Positions 8,184-15,304 of a DNA stretch of 40,592 nt are shown here, piece by piece (position 1 is the stretch's first letter; each line of letters opens with the position of its first letter). Position numbers and translations under genes: made by a program. This DNA is from CAZAGA01 sp041912175 (GTDB taxonomy: Bacteria > Chloroflexota > Anaerolineae > Anaerolineales > UBA4823). The notes beneath the pieces were generated by a model. It saw nothing but the letters and a program-made list of their open reading frames with translations. It was not told the origin of the DNA and ran no database searches. Location: positions 1 to 40,592 of the forward strand of contig JAYRNN010000102.1 of assembly GCA_041912175.1 (NCBI GenBank), read 5' to 3'.

Positions 8184-8736
8184 ATAACTTTGGCAGAACG
8201 ATGTCCTTCTGTTTCTGATACTTACCTTTTTTATCTGCATAGGAAACCTCGCACTCGTCATCAGCGACGAAAAAAAGCACCTGAGCGATGCCTTCGTTGG
8301 CATAAATTCGGGCGGGGAGTGGGGTGGTGTTGGATATTTCCAGGGTGACATAGCCTTCCCATTCGGGTTCAAAAGGCGTCACGTTGACGATAATCCCACA
8401 GCGAGCGTAAGTTGACTTGCCCAAACAGATCGTTAACACATTGCGGGGGATGCGAAAATATTCCACCGTGCGGGCCAGGGCGAAAGAATTGGGGGGGATA
8501 ACGCACTCATCGCCTTTGTAATCGACCATCGATTTCGGGTCAAAGTGTTTGGGATCCACCACGGCAGAAAAAACGTTCGTGAATATCTTAAACTCATCGG
8601 CAACACGGATATCATAGCCATACGAAGACACACCAAAAGAAATCACGCCGTTACGTACCTGGTGATCAGCGTAAGGTTCAATCATTTTGTGCTCTCTCGC
8701 CATTTTACGAATCCAGTGGTCGGGCTGTAGTCCCAT
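8182..8736 (-). CDS. dcd: dCTP deaminase
   Basis: Deaminates dCTP to dUTP in pyrimidine deoxynucleotide synthesis. The 184-aa protein carries the trimeric dUTPase-fold signatures: SSYGYDIRVADEF, IPPNSFALARTVEYF, GKSTYARCGIIVNVTPFEPE (residue block holding the conserved Ser/Arg), the catalytic-Glu block WEGYVTLEISN, and GIAQVLFF. Length matches mono-functional Dcd; whether it also hydrolyses dUTP, as bifunctional forms do, cannot be decided. GAGGTG lies ahead of ATG 8736. A long inverted repeat flanks a possible promoter upstream. Confidence 0.94.
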   Translation of the reverse strand: MGLQPDHWIRKMAREHKMIEPYADHQVRNGVISFGVSSYGYDIRVADEFKIFTNVFSAVVDPKHFDPKSMVDYKGDECVIPPNSFALARTVEYFRIPRNVLTICLGKSTYARCGIIVNVTPFEPEWEGYVTLEISNTTPLPARIYANEGIAQVLFFVADDECEVSYADKKGKYQKQKDIVLPKL

Positions 8737-8784
8737 GTTTTCACCTCATCCTAGTATTATTTGGCTGTCCAGAGGAAGTTATTG

Positions 8785-8827
8785 TACATATGCTGAGGCC
8801 GAGTATAGCGCAGCCCCAGCATATGTA
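8785..8827. promoter_or_regulatory. 11-bp perfect inverted repeat around a TATACT box upstream of dcd
   Basis: TACATATGCTG (8785-8795) and CAGCATATGTA (8817-8827) are perfect inverted copies separated by 21 bp, so the arm centres are 32 bp apart, about three helical turns. The - strand TATACT (8802-8807) lies between the arms and could be the dcd -10 box. This is the geometry of an operator pair; the binding protein is unknown. Confidence 0.5.
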
Positions 8828-8908
8828 TATCACAATCTTTTCTGGGTTATGAACTATTTTATCGCATTCATTTTTCTCAGTGGGCGCTTTTCGATTAAAA
8901 TTTAGTGT

Positions 8909-9619
8909 ATGTCGGAATGGGTTCCAAATCTCGATGTCCGTAAACTCTACGATAACTTTAATGCGCCAATCACGGGGGCTGACTGTGGGTTGATGTGTAC
9001 GCCGCACAACCCGACCGGAAAGCCCTTCTGCTGCGATATTTGCCAGGCTGTGCCGGCTGTTTACCAGCAAGAATGGGAATATTTGCAAGCCAGGACGGAT
9101 CTTTGGCGCCCCTGGCGCGGCGACGAATGCGTTGACAACTCGGAAGACCCTGCTCAATTGCGGGCTGAAACGCCGGAAAGTATGCTGCTATTGGCCTGTC
9201 AAGGGCCGGCAGCCTGCCAACGTGCATATCGTGCCTTGAGTTGCCGCCAGTTCCCATTTTTCCCCTATGTGGACTCGGTCCTTCGATTTATCGGCCTGGC
9301 CTATGATTGGGAATTCGAGAGCGTCTGTTGGGTGATCAGCCGGCTGGCGGATGTGTCGGAGAATTACCGGAAGGAATTTGTGCGCACCTATGACCAATTG
9401 TTTGACCGTTGGCCGCAGGAATTTCACGGTTACATCTTGCGTTCCGAGGACATGCGCGCCTACTTTGCAGCTCAAAAACGGCGTATTCCGCTGATCCATC
9501 GCAATGGCGGCTACTATTTACTGAGCCCGGCCAGCGAGCGCATGCGGCGCGTGGCGCCCGAACAACTGCCGCGTTTTGGACCGTATCGAAGATTATGGTC
9601 CGAACGGCCAGTCCCCTGA
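8909..9619 (+). CDS. Cys-rich YkgJ-like (putative zinc/iron-chelating) protein
   Basis: 236-aa soluble protein with a cysteine pattern resembling the YkgJ/UPF0153 group: CGLMC near residues 26-30, FCCDIC near 40-45, then a spaced C, later CQGPAAC and the block SCRQFPFFPYVDS. In that family such cysteines bind metal, zinc or iron being proposed, and function is unknown. The C-terminal half (YDWEFESVCWVISRL onwards) has no motif I recognise. It starts 7 bases after a TAAAAT box with no Shine-Dalgarno, so a leaderless transcript is likely. It converges with the M23 peptidase gene. Confidence 0.65.
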   Translation: MSEWVPNLDVRKLYDNFNAPITGADCGLMCTPHNPTGKPFCCDICQAVPAVYQQEWEYLQARTDLWRPWRGDECVDNSEDPAQLRAETPESMLLLACQGPAACQRAYRALSCRQFPFFPYVDSVLRFIGLAYDWEFESVCWVISRLADVSENYRKEFVRTYDQLFDRWPQEFHGYILRSEDMRAYFAAQKRRIPLIHRNGGYYLLSPASERMRRVAPEQLPRFGPYRRLWSERPVP

Positions 9620-9626
9620 GTCCAGA

Positions 9627-10748
9627 TTACTGCACTTTAAATTCCGCCAGCGTGACCTGATCGGGGAAGACCTGTACCTCCTGGCGCTGCAGACCGCCGT
9701 ACGGGAAATTTATCCGATACCAGCCGGCTGGCAGGTCACCCACACCAAAGCTTTCCTCCCACGGGGCATTCCCCCGCAGCGCTTTCTCTTCGTAGGAATC
9801 CAGGTAAATCTCCCCATCGGATAGGCCGCCTGGCCCATCGGGTAAGTGTTGGATGACGATGCCTTTTACCGCCACCTGGCGTCCCTGTGCGTCAATCACG
9901 CGTCCGGCCAGGGCGCCTCTGGGTTGTCCGGAATCGCCCAGGCCAGGCGCTAACCACAACTCCGGGTTGCGCGAGGCCGCGTAGGTGTTCTCACCCAGGC
10001 GTACTTCGAAGTGCAGGTGGCTGCCTGTGGCGCCGCCGGTCATGCCTACTTTGCCGATCTCCTGACCCTGTTTTACCTGATCGCCCGCCTTTACCAGGAT
10101 CTCCGATAGGTGTGCATACAAGGTGTAGATGGGTTGCGGAAAATTCGGGAAGTCCTGGCTGATTGTTGAAGGGAGGTCATGCTGGATTACCACCAGATTG
10201 CCGTAATAATTATAGTAGGGACTATAGAGAGTCTTTTTATCATCACCAGCGATCACCACCACGCCATCGGCGGCGGCCAGAACAGGTGTGCCCTGCGGGT
10301 TAAGAAACTCCACGCCGTGATGAGGGTCGCGCTTTTTGTTCTGCGAGCTGCCGAAGCGATAGGACGGATCAACCTGATCGTTGTTTGGAACTGCGATCGG
10401 CCGGGCCAAGAATAACGTGGTGGTCGAGGCCAGGCTTGTTGGCATAGCTGTTTGTACCAGCTCTGTTGGCAATCGTGCCGGCGTTTGAGTGAGCTCAAGG
10501 ACTTGCGGCGGTTTGGGCAGTGGGCTGCTGGGCGATACGCCCGAGACCGGTGTAGCCTGGTTCAGGTCCGGATTACAAACAGAGACTGTTCCTGGTGAGC
10601 CAGAGGTGGGGCAGACTGTGACGGTTGGGGAGCGAGTTGGTTCAATGCTTGGGCTGCTAGCGATCTCGGGGGTGGGGATGTTTTTGCCGTTGCAGGCATT
10701 TAATAATCCCAGGGCCAGGAATGCGATGAGCAACCAATGTCCTGGCAT
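9627..10748 (-). CDS. M23-family peptidase lipoprotein (LytM/peptidoglycan endopeptidase-like)
   Basis: Predicted lipid-anchored extracytoplasmic peptidase acting on peptidoglycan cross-links. From ATG 10748 the protein starts MPGHWLLIAFLALGLLNAC, a signal peptide with lipobox LNAC. A Pro/Ser/Thr-rich linker follows, then the M23 domain: DPHHGVEFLNPQGTPVLA (first zinc site), YTLYAHLSEI, GDQVKQGQEIGKVGMTGG and the HLHFEV second site. The first site reads HxGxE where the family usually has HxGxD. A C-terminal segment of ~90 residues may be a second beta domain. ATG 10859 overlaps the stop of the upstream FTCD gene (ATGA) and would add 37 Arg-rich residues before the signal peptide; this alternative start cannot be excluded. 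FTCD lies in the same transcript. Confidence 0.85.
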   Translation of the reverse strand: MPGHWLLIAFLALGLLNACNGKNIPTPEIASSPSIEPTRSPTVTVCPTSGSPGTVSVCNPDLNQATPVSGVSPSSPLPKPPQVLELTQTPARLPTELVQTAMPTSLASTTTLFLARPIAVPNNDQVDPSYRFGSSQNKKRDPHHGVEFLNPQGTPVLAAADGVVVIAGDDKKTLYSPYYNYYGNLVVIQHDLPSTISQDFPNFPQPIYTLYAHLSEILVKAGDQVKQGQEIGKVGMTGGATGSHLHFEVRLGENTYAASRNPELWLAPGLGDSGQPRGALAGRVIDAQGRQVAVKGIVIQHLPDGPGGLSDGEIYLDSYEEKALRGNAPWEESFGVGDLPAGWYRINFPYGGLQRQEVQVFPDQVTLAEFKVQ

Positions 10749-10855
10749 TGGATAGACAGCTCGCAAGCGGGGCCTACCCGAATTGATGCGGTTCCAGCGA
10801 ACTACTGCCAGTGGAATTGACCTCTGCTGAGTTGAAAGCGACCTGAGACGAGGCT

Positions 10856-12412
10856 TCATTCCAGAGAAATACCGGCGCGGGAGGCGATGTCGGTGCGAAT
10901 TTGTTCTTCGATTGCAGTTGCCTGGCTTTCGAGCTGGCGCAGGTTCTCCAGCAGCGACTGTCCGCTGGTTGGATCCTTGAGACTGTGCACGTTGATCCGC
11001 ACGTTGTAGGCCGCGCCGGTCAGGGATGCGCGCGCCAGGGCGGCCCCGCTTGCCCCGTCGCTGATCGCGTTCAGGTTGCCTTTTGAGACCACCTGGGCCG
11101 CCAACTTCAGCACATCCACGGCTTTGCCGGCTACTTCCAGCGGGACATAGGCGGCCTGCAGTGTGGTCTCTTCGATAGCCTGCTCACGCGCAGCTTGTTG
11201 TTCAGGCGTCTCTTTGGGGAGTTTGAACGCTGCCATCACTGCTTCAAAAGCGGCCGCGTCATCCTGGATGGCTTGCGTCAGCTCTGCTCGCAGCCTCTCG
11301 GCTCGAACCAGGATAGATTGCATTTCCGCTTCCACGGCGGCGTATTTCTTCTTCCCGATTGTCAAACGCGCAACCATCGCCGCCAGGGCGGCTCCGGCCG
11401 CCCCGCTGTAAGCTGCTGCCGAGCCGCCGCCGGGGGCAGGCGTCCCGGCGGCCAATTCATCAAGAAAACTGGGGCTGGCTTCTGGCGCGGCTGTAGAAGC
11501 GGCGCGAGTCTCCCGCTGCGCATCCGCGAGGCGGCGCTCCAGGATTTGCTCCGCCTCGAATTGGTCGAGCTGGAGATACCATTGCGCCGCTTCGATCATG
11601 GCTTCCTGGGGGATCAAGCCGACCAGCTCACTATGATGGATGGTTGTGCCGTAGCGTGCAGCTTCGCGCCGGATGCTTTCCACAACCTGAGCCAAAGGAG
11701 TTCCATGAAAATTAGTCAGGTTCATCGATACCTGGGCGCGCCCTTCCACTACGAGTCCTAAGCCTTTTACGTAACGTAGCCCGCCGGACGAAAAACGAAT
11801 GCTTTTGGCGATTTTTTTGGCGATGGTCACATCGTCCGTCGAAAGGTAGACATTGAACGCAATTAATGGCTGGCGGGCGCCGATAACCGTTGCGCCGGCT
11901 TTTCCAAGTCTGGCCGGCCCGAAATCCGGCAGCCGGGCGGAGTTGGACTCGATCTCTACTTTCAGTCCTTCATATTGGCCGCGGCGGATATTTTCCAAAT
12001 TTTGCCGCTCTGGACGGGTTGCGGCCTCCTCGTAGAGGTAAACCGGGATTGCGAGCTGTTCCCCGACTCGCCGGCCCAGTCGACGGGCAATGTCGATGCA
12101 GTCCTGCATCGTCACTCCCGCGATAGGCACAAAAGGCACCACATCGCTGGCGCCGATACGTGGATGTTCGCCAGTGTGTTGATCCAGGTCGATCAACTCG
12201 GCGGCTTTGGCGATGGCGCGAAAGGCGGCCTCTTCGATTTCACCCGGCGGGCCGACAAAGGTCAACACGGTTCGGTTATGATCCATGTCGGAATGCCGGT
12301 CCAACAGGATGACCTGCGCAACCGAGCGGATGGCCTGGATGATTTCTTCGATTACTTGTGGGCGGCGGGCTTCAGAAAAATTTGCAACACACTCGACGAT
12401 TGGGATAGGCAT
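10856..12412 (-). CDS. Glutamate formimidoyltransferase / formiminotetrahydrofolate cyclodeaminase fusion (FTCD)
   Basis: Bifunctional folate enzyme: moves the formimino group from formiminoglutamate to THF, then deaminates it to methenyl-THF, feeding histidine carbon into one-carbon metabolism. Of 518 aa, residues 1 to about 300 form the transferase (PIPIVECVANFSEARR, His45 in MDHNRTVLTFVG, HPRIGASDVVPFVP at about 83-96, YVKGLGLVVEGRAQVSMNL). Residues of about 330-518 form the cyclodeaminase (FLDELAAGTPAPGGGSAAAY, NLNAISDGASGAALA). The upstream frame reaches 12535, but ATG 12412 gives the family N-terminus and follows GAGG. It is preceded by a ~140-nt structured leader, and no hut genes are nearby. 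The gene order suggests a housekeeping folate role; that is inference. Confidence 0.92.
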   Translation of the reverse strand: MPIPIVECVANFSEARRPQVIEEIIQAIRSVAQVILLDRHSDMDHNRTVLTFVGPPGEIEEAAFRAIAKAAELIDLDQHTGEHPRIGASDVVPFVPIAGVTMQDCIDIARRLGRRVGEQLAIPVYLYEEAATRPERQNLENIRRGQYEGLKVEIESNSARLPDFGPARLGKAGATVIGARQPLIAFNVYLSTDDVTIAKKIAKSIRFSSGGLRYVKGLGLVVEGRAQVSMNLTNFHGTPLAQVVESIRREAARYGTTIHHSELVGLIPQEAMIEAAQWYLQLDQFEAEQILERRLADAQRETRAASTAAPEASPSFLDELAAGTPAPGGGSAAAYSGAAGAALAAMVARLTIGKKKYAAVEAEMQSILVRAERLRAELTQAIQDDAAAFEAVMAAFKLPKETPEQQAAREQAIEETTLQAAYVPLEVAGKAVDVLKLAAQVVSKGNLNAISDGASGAALARASLTGAAYNVRINVHSLKDPTSGQSLLENLRQLESQATAIEEQIRTDIASRAGISLE

Positions 12413-12441
12413 GATGACCTCAACAAAGTAGGGTTTTTGTA

Positions 12442-12496
12442 AGGTTTTTGAGATGTGAAGGAGACTACGCCGCCTTCGTCTCTCAAGAAAACCTCT
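12442..12496 (-). promoter_or_regulatory. Structured 5' leader of the FTCD gene
   Basis: On the - strand AGGTTT-TTGAGA, read 5' to 3', pairs with TCTCAA-AAACCT about 30 bases later. An inner GAAGG/CCTTC stem makes one long hairpin. An alternative GAGAC/GTCTC pairing of the same region excludes the inner stem. Two smaller stems (TTTGC/GCAAA and CTGC/GCAG) lie further upstream in the same leader. This looks like a regulatory leader, but it matches no riboswitch consensus that I can recognise. Confidence 0.4.
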
Positions 12497-12560
12497 TGAT
12501 TTCTGCTGGATAGATTGCAGGTTTGCAGAGCGCAAATCGCATCAGGTTAATTTCTCAGCA

Positions 12561-12580
12561 ATTATACTCTGTGCTAAAAT
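12561..12580. promoter_or_regulatory. Overlapping divergent -10 boxes between FTCD and a membrane protein gene
   Basis: The - strand has TATAAT at 12561-12566, about 150 bases ahead of the FTCD start. The + strand has the extended -10 TGCTAAAAT (12572-12580), nine bases ahead of ATG 12590. The two promoters must overlap, so their transcription is probably mutually exclusive or jointly regulated. Confidence 0.55.
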
Positions 12581-12589
12581 AAGATAACT

Positions 12590-13036
12590 ATGAAGGCTGT
12601 TCCACCAGAGTCCCAGTTTTTGAGGAATGAACAAACCCACCGGCGTCACCGCCATGAGGTCAGATGGCAGATTATCGCGCCGCTGGTGGTTGCAGTTATC
12701 TTTTTCCTGATCCTGGCAGGTCTTTCTGCCTTCGCTGCCACGGCTGGGACGCAAAGTCACATGGCAGATGCAGCTTTGGTCGGCTTGATCTTGCAGGCGA
12801 TGACTTTTGGCTTAATCATACTGCTGATCCTGGCCATGCTTGTATTCGGCTTATTCCGCTTGTTGCCCTTGATGCCTTCTTTTTTCTATAAGATTCAAAA
12901 TTTTTTCTGGCGCGCCCAGATCAATGTGACGCAGGTCGATACCAAATTGACAGAACCAGTGTTGCGGATGCATACCTTTACAGCCAAGGGGCGCGCCTTT
13001 AGCCGCAGCTTGCGCAGGGCAGTACGCTGGAAATAA
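12590..13036 (+). CDS. Hypothetical membrane protein with two transmembrane segments
   Basis: 148-aa protein that I do not recognise. It has a basic, His-rich N-terminus (QTHRRHRHEVRWQ), a first membrane segment (about 27-50, IIAPLVVAVIFFLILAGL), a second (about 62-90, ALVGLILQAMTFGLIILLIL), then a basic cytoplasmic tail ending SRSLRRAVRWK. By the positive-inside rule both ends face the cytoplasm. There is no Shine-Dalgarno; the start lies 9 bases after an extended -10 box. It probably forms a unit with the next small membrane protein, only 9 bases downstream. Confidence 0.7.
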   Translation: MKAVPPESQFLRNEQTHRRHRHEVRWQIIAPLVVAVIFFLILAGLSAFAATAGTQSHMADAALVGLILQAMTFGLIILLILAMLVFGLFRLLPLMPSFFYKIQNFFWRAQINVTQVDTKLTEPVLRMHTFTAKGRAFSRSLRRAVRWK

Positions 13037-13045
13037 ATAAAATTG

Positions 13046-13354
13046 ATGGGTGAGCCACAAAAATCTGCTGCCAGAAAGGTTAATGCTCTTATGACAACGA
13101 TGCAATCTGCAAAGAACGCTTCCTCGATCGAAGTTACTGAGGCGTCGAAACCCCAACTTGAACCATGGGCTGTTAAAACGTTGGCCATCGGCGGGGTATT
13201 AGGGGCCAGCGCAGGGCTGTTAGCGGCCTATTTGCTGATCAACAACTCGAAAAAGACGGGTGTTCAACCAACTGTTAGCCCACGCGAGGGTTTTCAGATC
13301 GCGGTGCTGCTTTTCGGGGTGGTGCGCAGCATCGCTAATTTGTGGGAAGCATGA
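13046..13354 (+). CDS. Hypothetical single- or double-pass membrane protein
   Basis: 102-aa protein without a recognised family. A polar, Lys/Ser-rich N-terminal region (about 1-43) is followed by a Gly/Ala-rich membrane segment (IGGVLGASAGLLAAYLLI, about 47-65), a short polar turn (NNSKKTGVQPTVSPREG) and a second hydrophobic, possibly amphipathic stretch (FQIAVLLFGVVRSIANL). ATG 13046 is taken; TTG 13043 and ATG 13091 are alternatives and none has a good Shine-Dalgarno. The distance to the previous gene suggests co-transcription. A terminator follows at 13427. Confidence 0.6.
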   Translation: MGEPQKSAARKVNALMTTMQSAKNASSIEVTEASKPQLEPWAVKTLAIGGVLGASAGLLAAYLLINNSKKTGVQPTVSPREGFQIAVLLFGVVRSIANLWEA

Positions 13355-13426
13355 AGGAATAAATTGCTTTTCGGGTAATTTTTGGTTGTGCAATCACCAA
13401 GAATCACAGATCAGTGATTGTGTATG

Positions 13427-13452
13427 AGAGCGCCCACCGGGTGCTCTTTTTT
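13427..13452 (+). terminator. Intrinsic terminator after the small membrane protein pair
   Basis: GAGCGCCC (13428-13435) pairs with GGGTGCTC (13439-13446) around loop ACC and is followed by six T. A second stem, CAATCAC/GTGATTG, lies just upstream (about 13391-13420). Confidence 0.85.
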
Positions 13453-13459
13453 AAAACGC

Positions 13460-13508
13460 TTGACAGTCTTCGTTGAGTGTGCTATGTTATGAACGAACGT
13501 CCGTTCAT
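13460..13508 (+). promoter_or_regulatory. Sigma-70 promoter with overlapping TetR-type operator
   Basis: The -35 box TTGACA (13460-13465) and -10 box TATGTT (13483-13488) are separated by 17 bases. Immediately downstream lies a near-perfect palindrome, ATGAACGAACGTCCGTTCAT (13489-13508), with one mismatched pair. It covers the predicted transcription start. This is the classical arrangement for autorepression by the TetR-family regulator encoded 25 bases downstream. Confidence 0.82.
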
Positions 13509-13532
13509 ATTGTTGCACTGTAAGGAGATACC

Positions 13533-14138
13533 ATGGTTGATGAAAGTGCAATGCGCGGGGAAAGCACTCGAGAGGCTATTCTTCAAGCCGCCCAAACGCT
13601 CTTTGTCCAGCAGGGTTACCATGGCACCTCTATGCGCCAGATTGCCGGCCAGGCCGGGATCGCCCTGGGCAGCCTGTACAACCATTTTTCCAATAAAAAA
13701 GAAGTCTTCCATGTGATTTTTGTCGAGAACCATCCCTACCGTGAGATTGTGCCTATCTTGTTGGCCGCAGAAGGGGATGATATCGAAACTTTTGTGCGCG
13801 ACGCTGCCAATCGCCTGTTGCATTCCTTAGAAAACCGTCCGGATTTTCTCAATCTGATGTTCATTGAGTTGGTTGAGTTTAATGGCGTGCATGTCTCTGA
13901 GTTGTTTGCAACGGTGATACCTGATGCTGTGGAAATTGCCGGGCGAATGATCCGGCTAGGGCAGGGTCGTCTGCGTCCAATTCCCCCAATGATCTTAATT
14001 CGCTCCTTTTTAGGGCTATTTTTCTCGTATTACATGACCGAAATCATGATCGCGCCGGTTGCGCCAGTTGAATTTTTTGAGGGGGCCATGGAACAATTCA
14101 CGGATATATACCTGCACGGAATCCTGGTTGAAAGCTGA
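13533..14138 (+). CDS. TetR/AcrR-family transcriptional regulator
   Basis: 201-aa one-component repressor. Residues of about 11-60 form the TetR N-terminal helix-turn-helix domain (STREAILQAAQTLFVQQGY, GTSMRQIAGQAGIALGSLYN, HFSNKKEVF). The remaining ~140 residues form a divergent ligand-binding domain. TAAGGAG precedes ATG 13533. It is the first gene of the ABC efflux operon and very probably represses it and itself through the palindrome over the transcription start. The inducer is unknown, presumably a substrate of the pump. Confidence 0.93.
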   Translation: MVDESAMRGESTREAILQAAQTLFVQQGYHGTSMRQIAGQAGIALGSLYNHFSNKKEVFHVIFVENHPYREIVPILLAAEGDDIETFVRDAANRLLHSLENRPDFLNLMFIELVEFNGVHVSELFATVIPDAVEIAGRMIRLGQGRLRPIPPMILIRSFLGLFFSYYMTEIMIAPVAPVEFFEGAMEQFTDIYLHGILVES

Positions 14139-14150
14139 AGCGAGGCAGTT

Positions 14151-15284
14151 ATGATAAATTCGCGCTTGATATCGCTTATCCGCAAAGAATTCATCCAGAT
14201 CCTGCGCGATCCACGTACGCTGGTCTTAGTGCTGGTCATTCCAATCATGCAGCTCTTCCTGCTGGGCTACGCGGCCACAACCGATGTGCGTAATGTGGCG
14301 CTGGCCATTTATGATCAAGACCGCAGTCCTGAATCGCGCCGCCTGTTGGATGCATTTCGCACGGCGGATTATTTTCGTCTGGCTTTTGATGTGGAGTCAG
14401 AAGCAGCCTTGCGCGATTTGATCGACAGCGGCCAGGCACGCGTGGGCATGATCATCCCTCCAGATTACAGCCAGCAACTGCAGAACAATGAGTCCGCTCA
14501 GGTAGCCTTTGTGTTGGACGGCAGCGATCCTACGGTGGCTTCCACGGCGCTCTCAGCCGCCCAGTTGATCGGCCAGCAACACGCCACCCAGATCCTGGCA
14601 GAGCGATTGGCGCAGCGCGGCCAGGCAGGCATGATCCAGTTGCCGGTTGAAGTACGGCCACAGGTATGGTACAACCCAGACCTGATCAGCGCATTTTTCA
14701 TGATCCCGGGTGTGATCGGCATGGTTTTGTTTGCCCTGACTGCAATTCTGACCGCAACAGCGATTGTTCGCGAGCGCGAGCGCGGCACGATCGAGCAATT
14801 AATCGTCACGCCGATCCGACCCTGGGAACTTGTGTTGGGTAAAATCCTGCCTTATGCGCTCCTGGCATTCCTGAATGTACTGGAGGTGATGGCGATAGGT
14901 CATTACTGGTTCAAGGTGCCCATTCGGGGTGATCTGGGCCTGATCCTGGCCATGTCGGGTCTCTTCCTGGTGACCACCTTGGGAATCGGGCTGCTGGCGT
15001 CAACCTTTGCGAATACGCAACAAGAAGCGATGTTGTACGTTTGGATGTTGCTTCTACCAGCGCTTTTTCTGTCCGGTTTCTTTTTCCCTCTAGACGCCAT
15101 GCCGAAGTTTCTGCAATGGGTATCCTATATGTTCCCGCTGCGCTACTATTTGATGATCATCCGTTCTTTAATGCTTAAAGATATTCCGTTTGAGGCGATC
15201 CGCCCACAGGCGATCGCCCTGCTCATTTTCGGCCTGATCTTTATGACGGCCGCATCTCTGCGTTTTCGGAAGCGATTAGATTGA
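14151..15284 (+). CDS. ABC-2 type transporter permease (YbhS/YbhR-like)
   Basis: 377-aa membrane subunit of the efflux complex. The N-terminal helix (LVLVLVIPIMQLFLLGYAA, about 25-44) is followed by a large periplasmic domain (about 45-175) beginning with the family-typical DVRNVALAIYDQDRSPESR. Five C-terminal membrane segments then enclose RERERGTIEQLIVTPIRPWELVLGK, the ABC-2 coupling signature. GAGG precedes ATG 14151, 12 bases after the tetR stop. Related E. coli operons carry two permeases; this operon has one, so it would act as a homodimer or recruit a partner encoded elsewhere. Confidence 0.9.
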   Translation: MINSRLISLIRKEFIQILRDPRTLVLVLVIPIMQLFLLGYAATTDVRNVALAIYDQDRSPESRRLLDAFRTADYFRLAFDVESEAALRDLIDSGQARVGMIIPPDYSQQLQNNESAQVAFVLDGSDPTVASTALSAAQLIGQQHATQILAERLAQRGQAGMIQLPVEVRPQVWYNPDLISAFFMIPGVIGMVLFALTAILTATAIVRERERGTIEQLIVTPIRPWELVLGKILPYALLAFLNVLEVMAIGHYWFKVPIRGDLGLILAMSGLFLVTTLGIGLLASTFANTQQEAMLYVWMLLLPALFLSGFFFPLDAMPKFLQWVSYMFPLRYYLMIIRSLMLKDIPFEAIRPQAIALLIFGLIFMTAASLRFRKRLD

Positions 15285-15304
15285 TGAGATTGTGGAGGTA
15301 AAAA

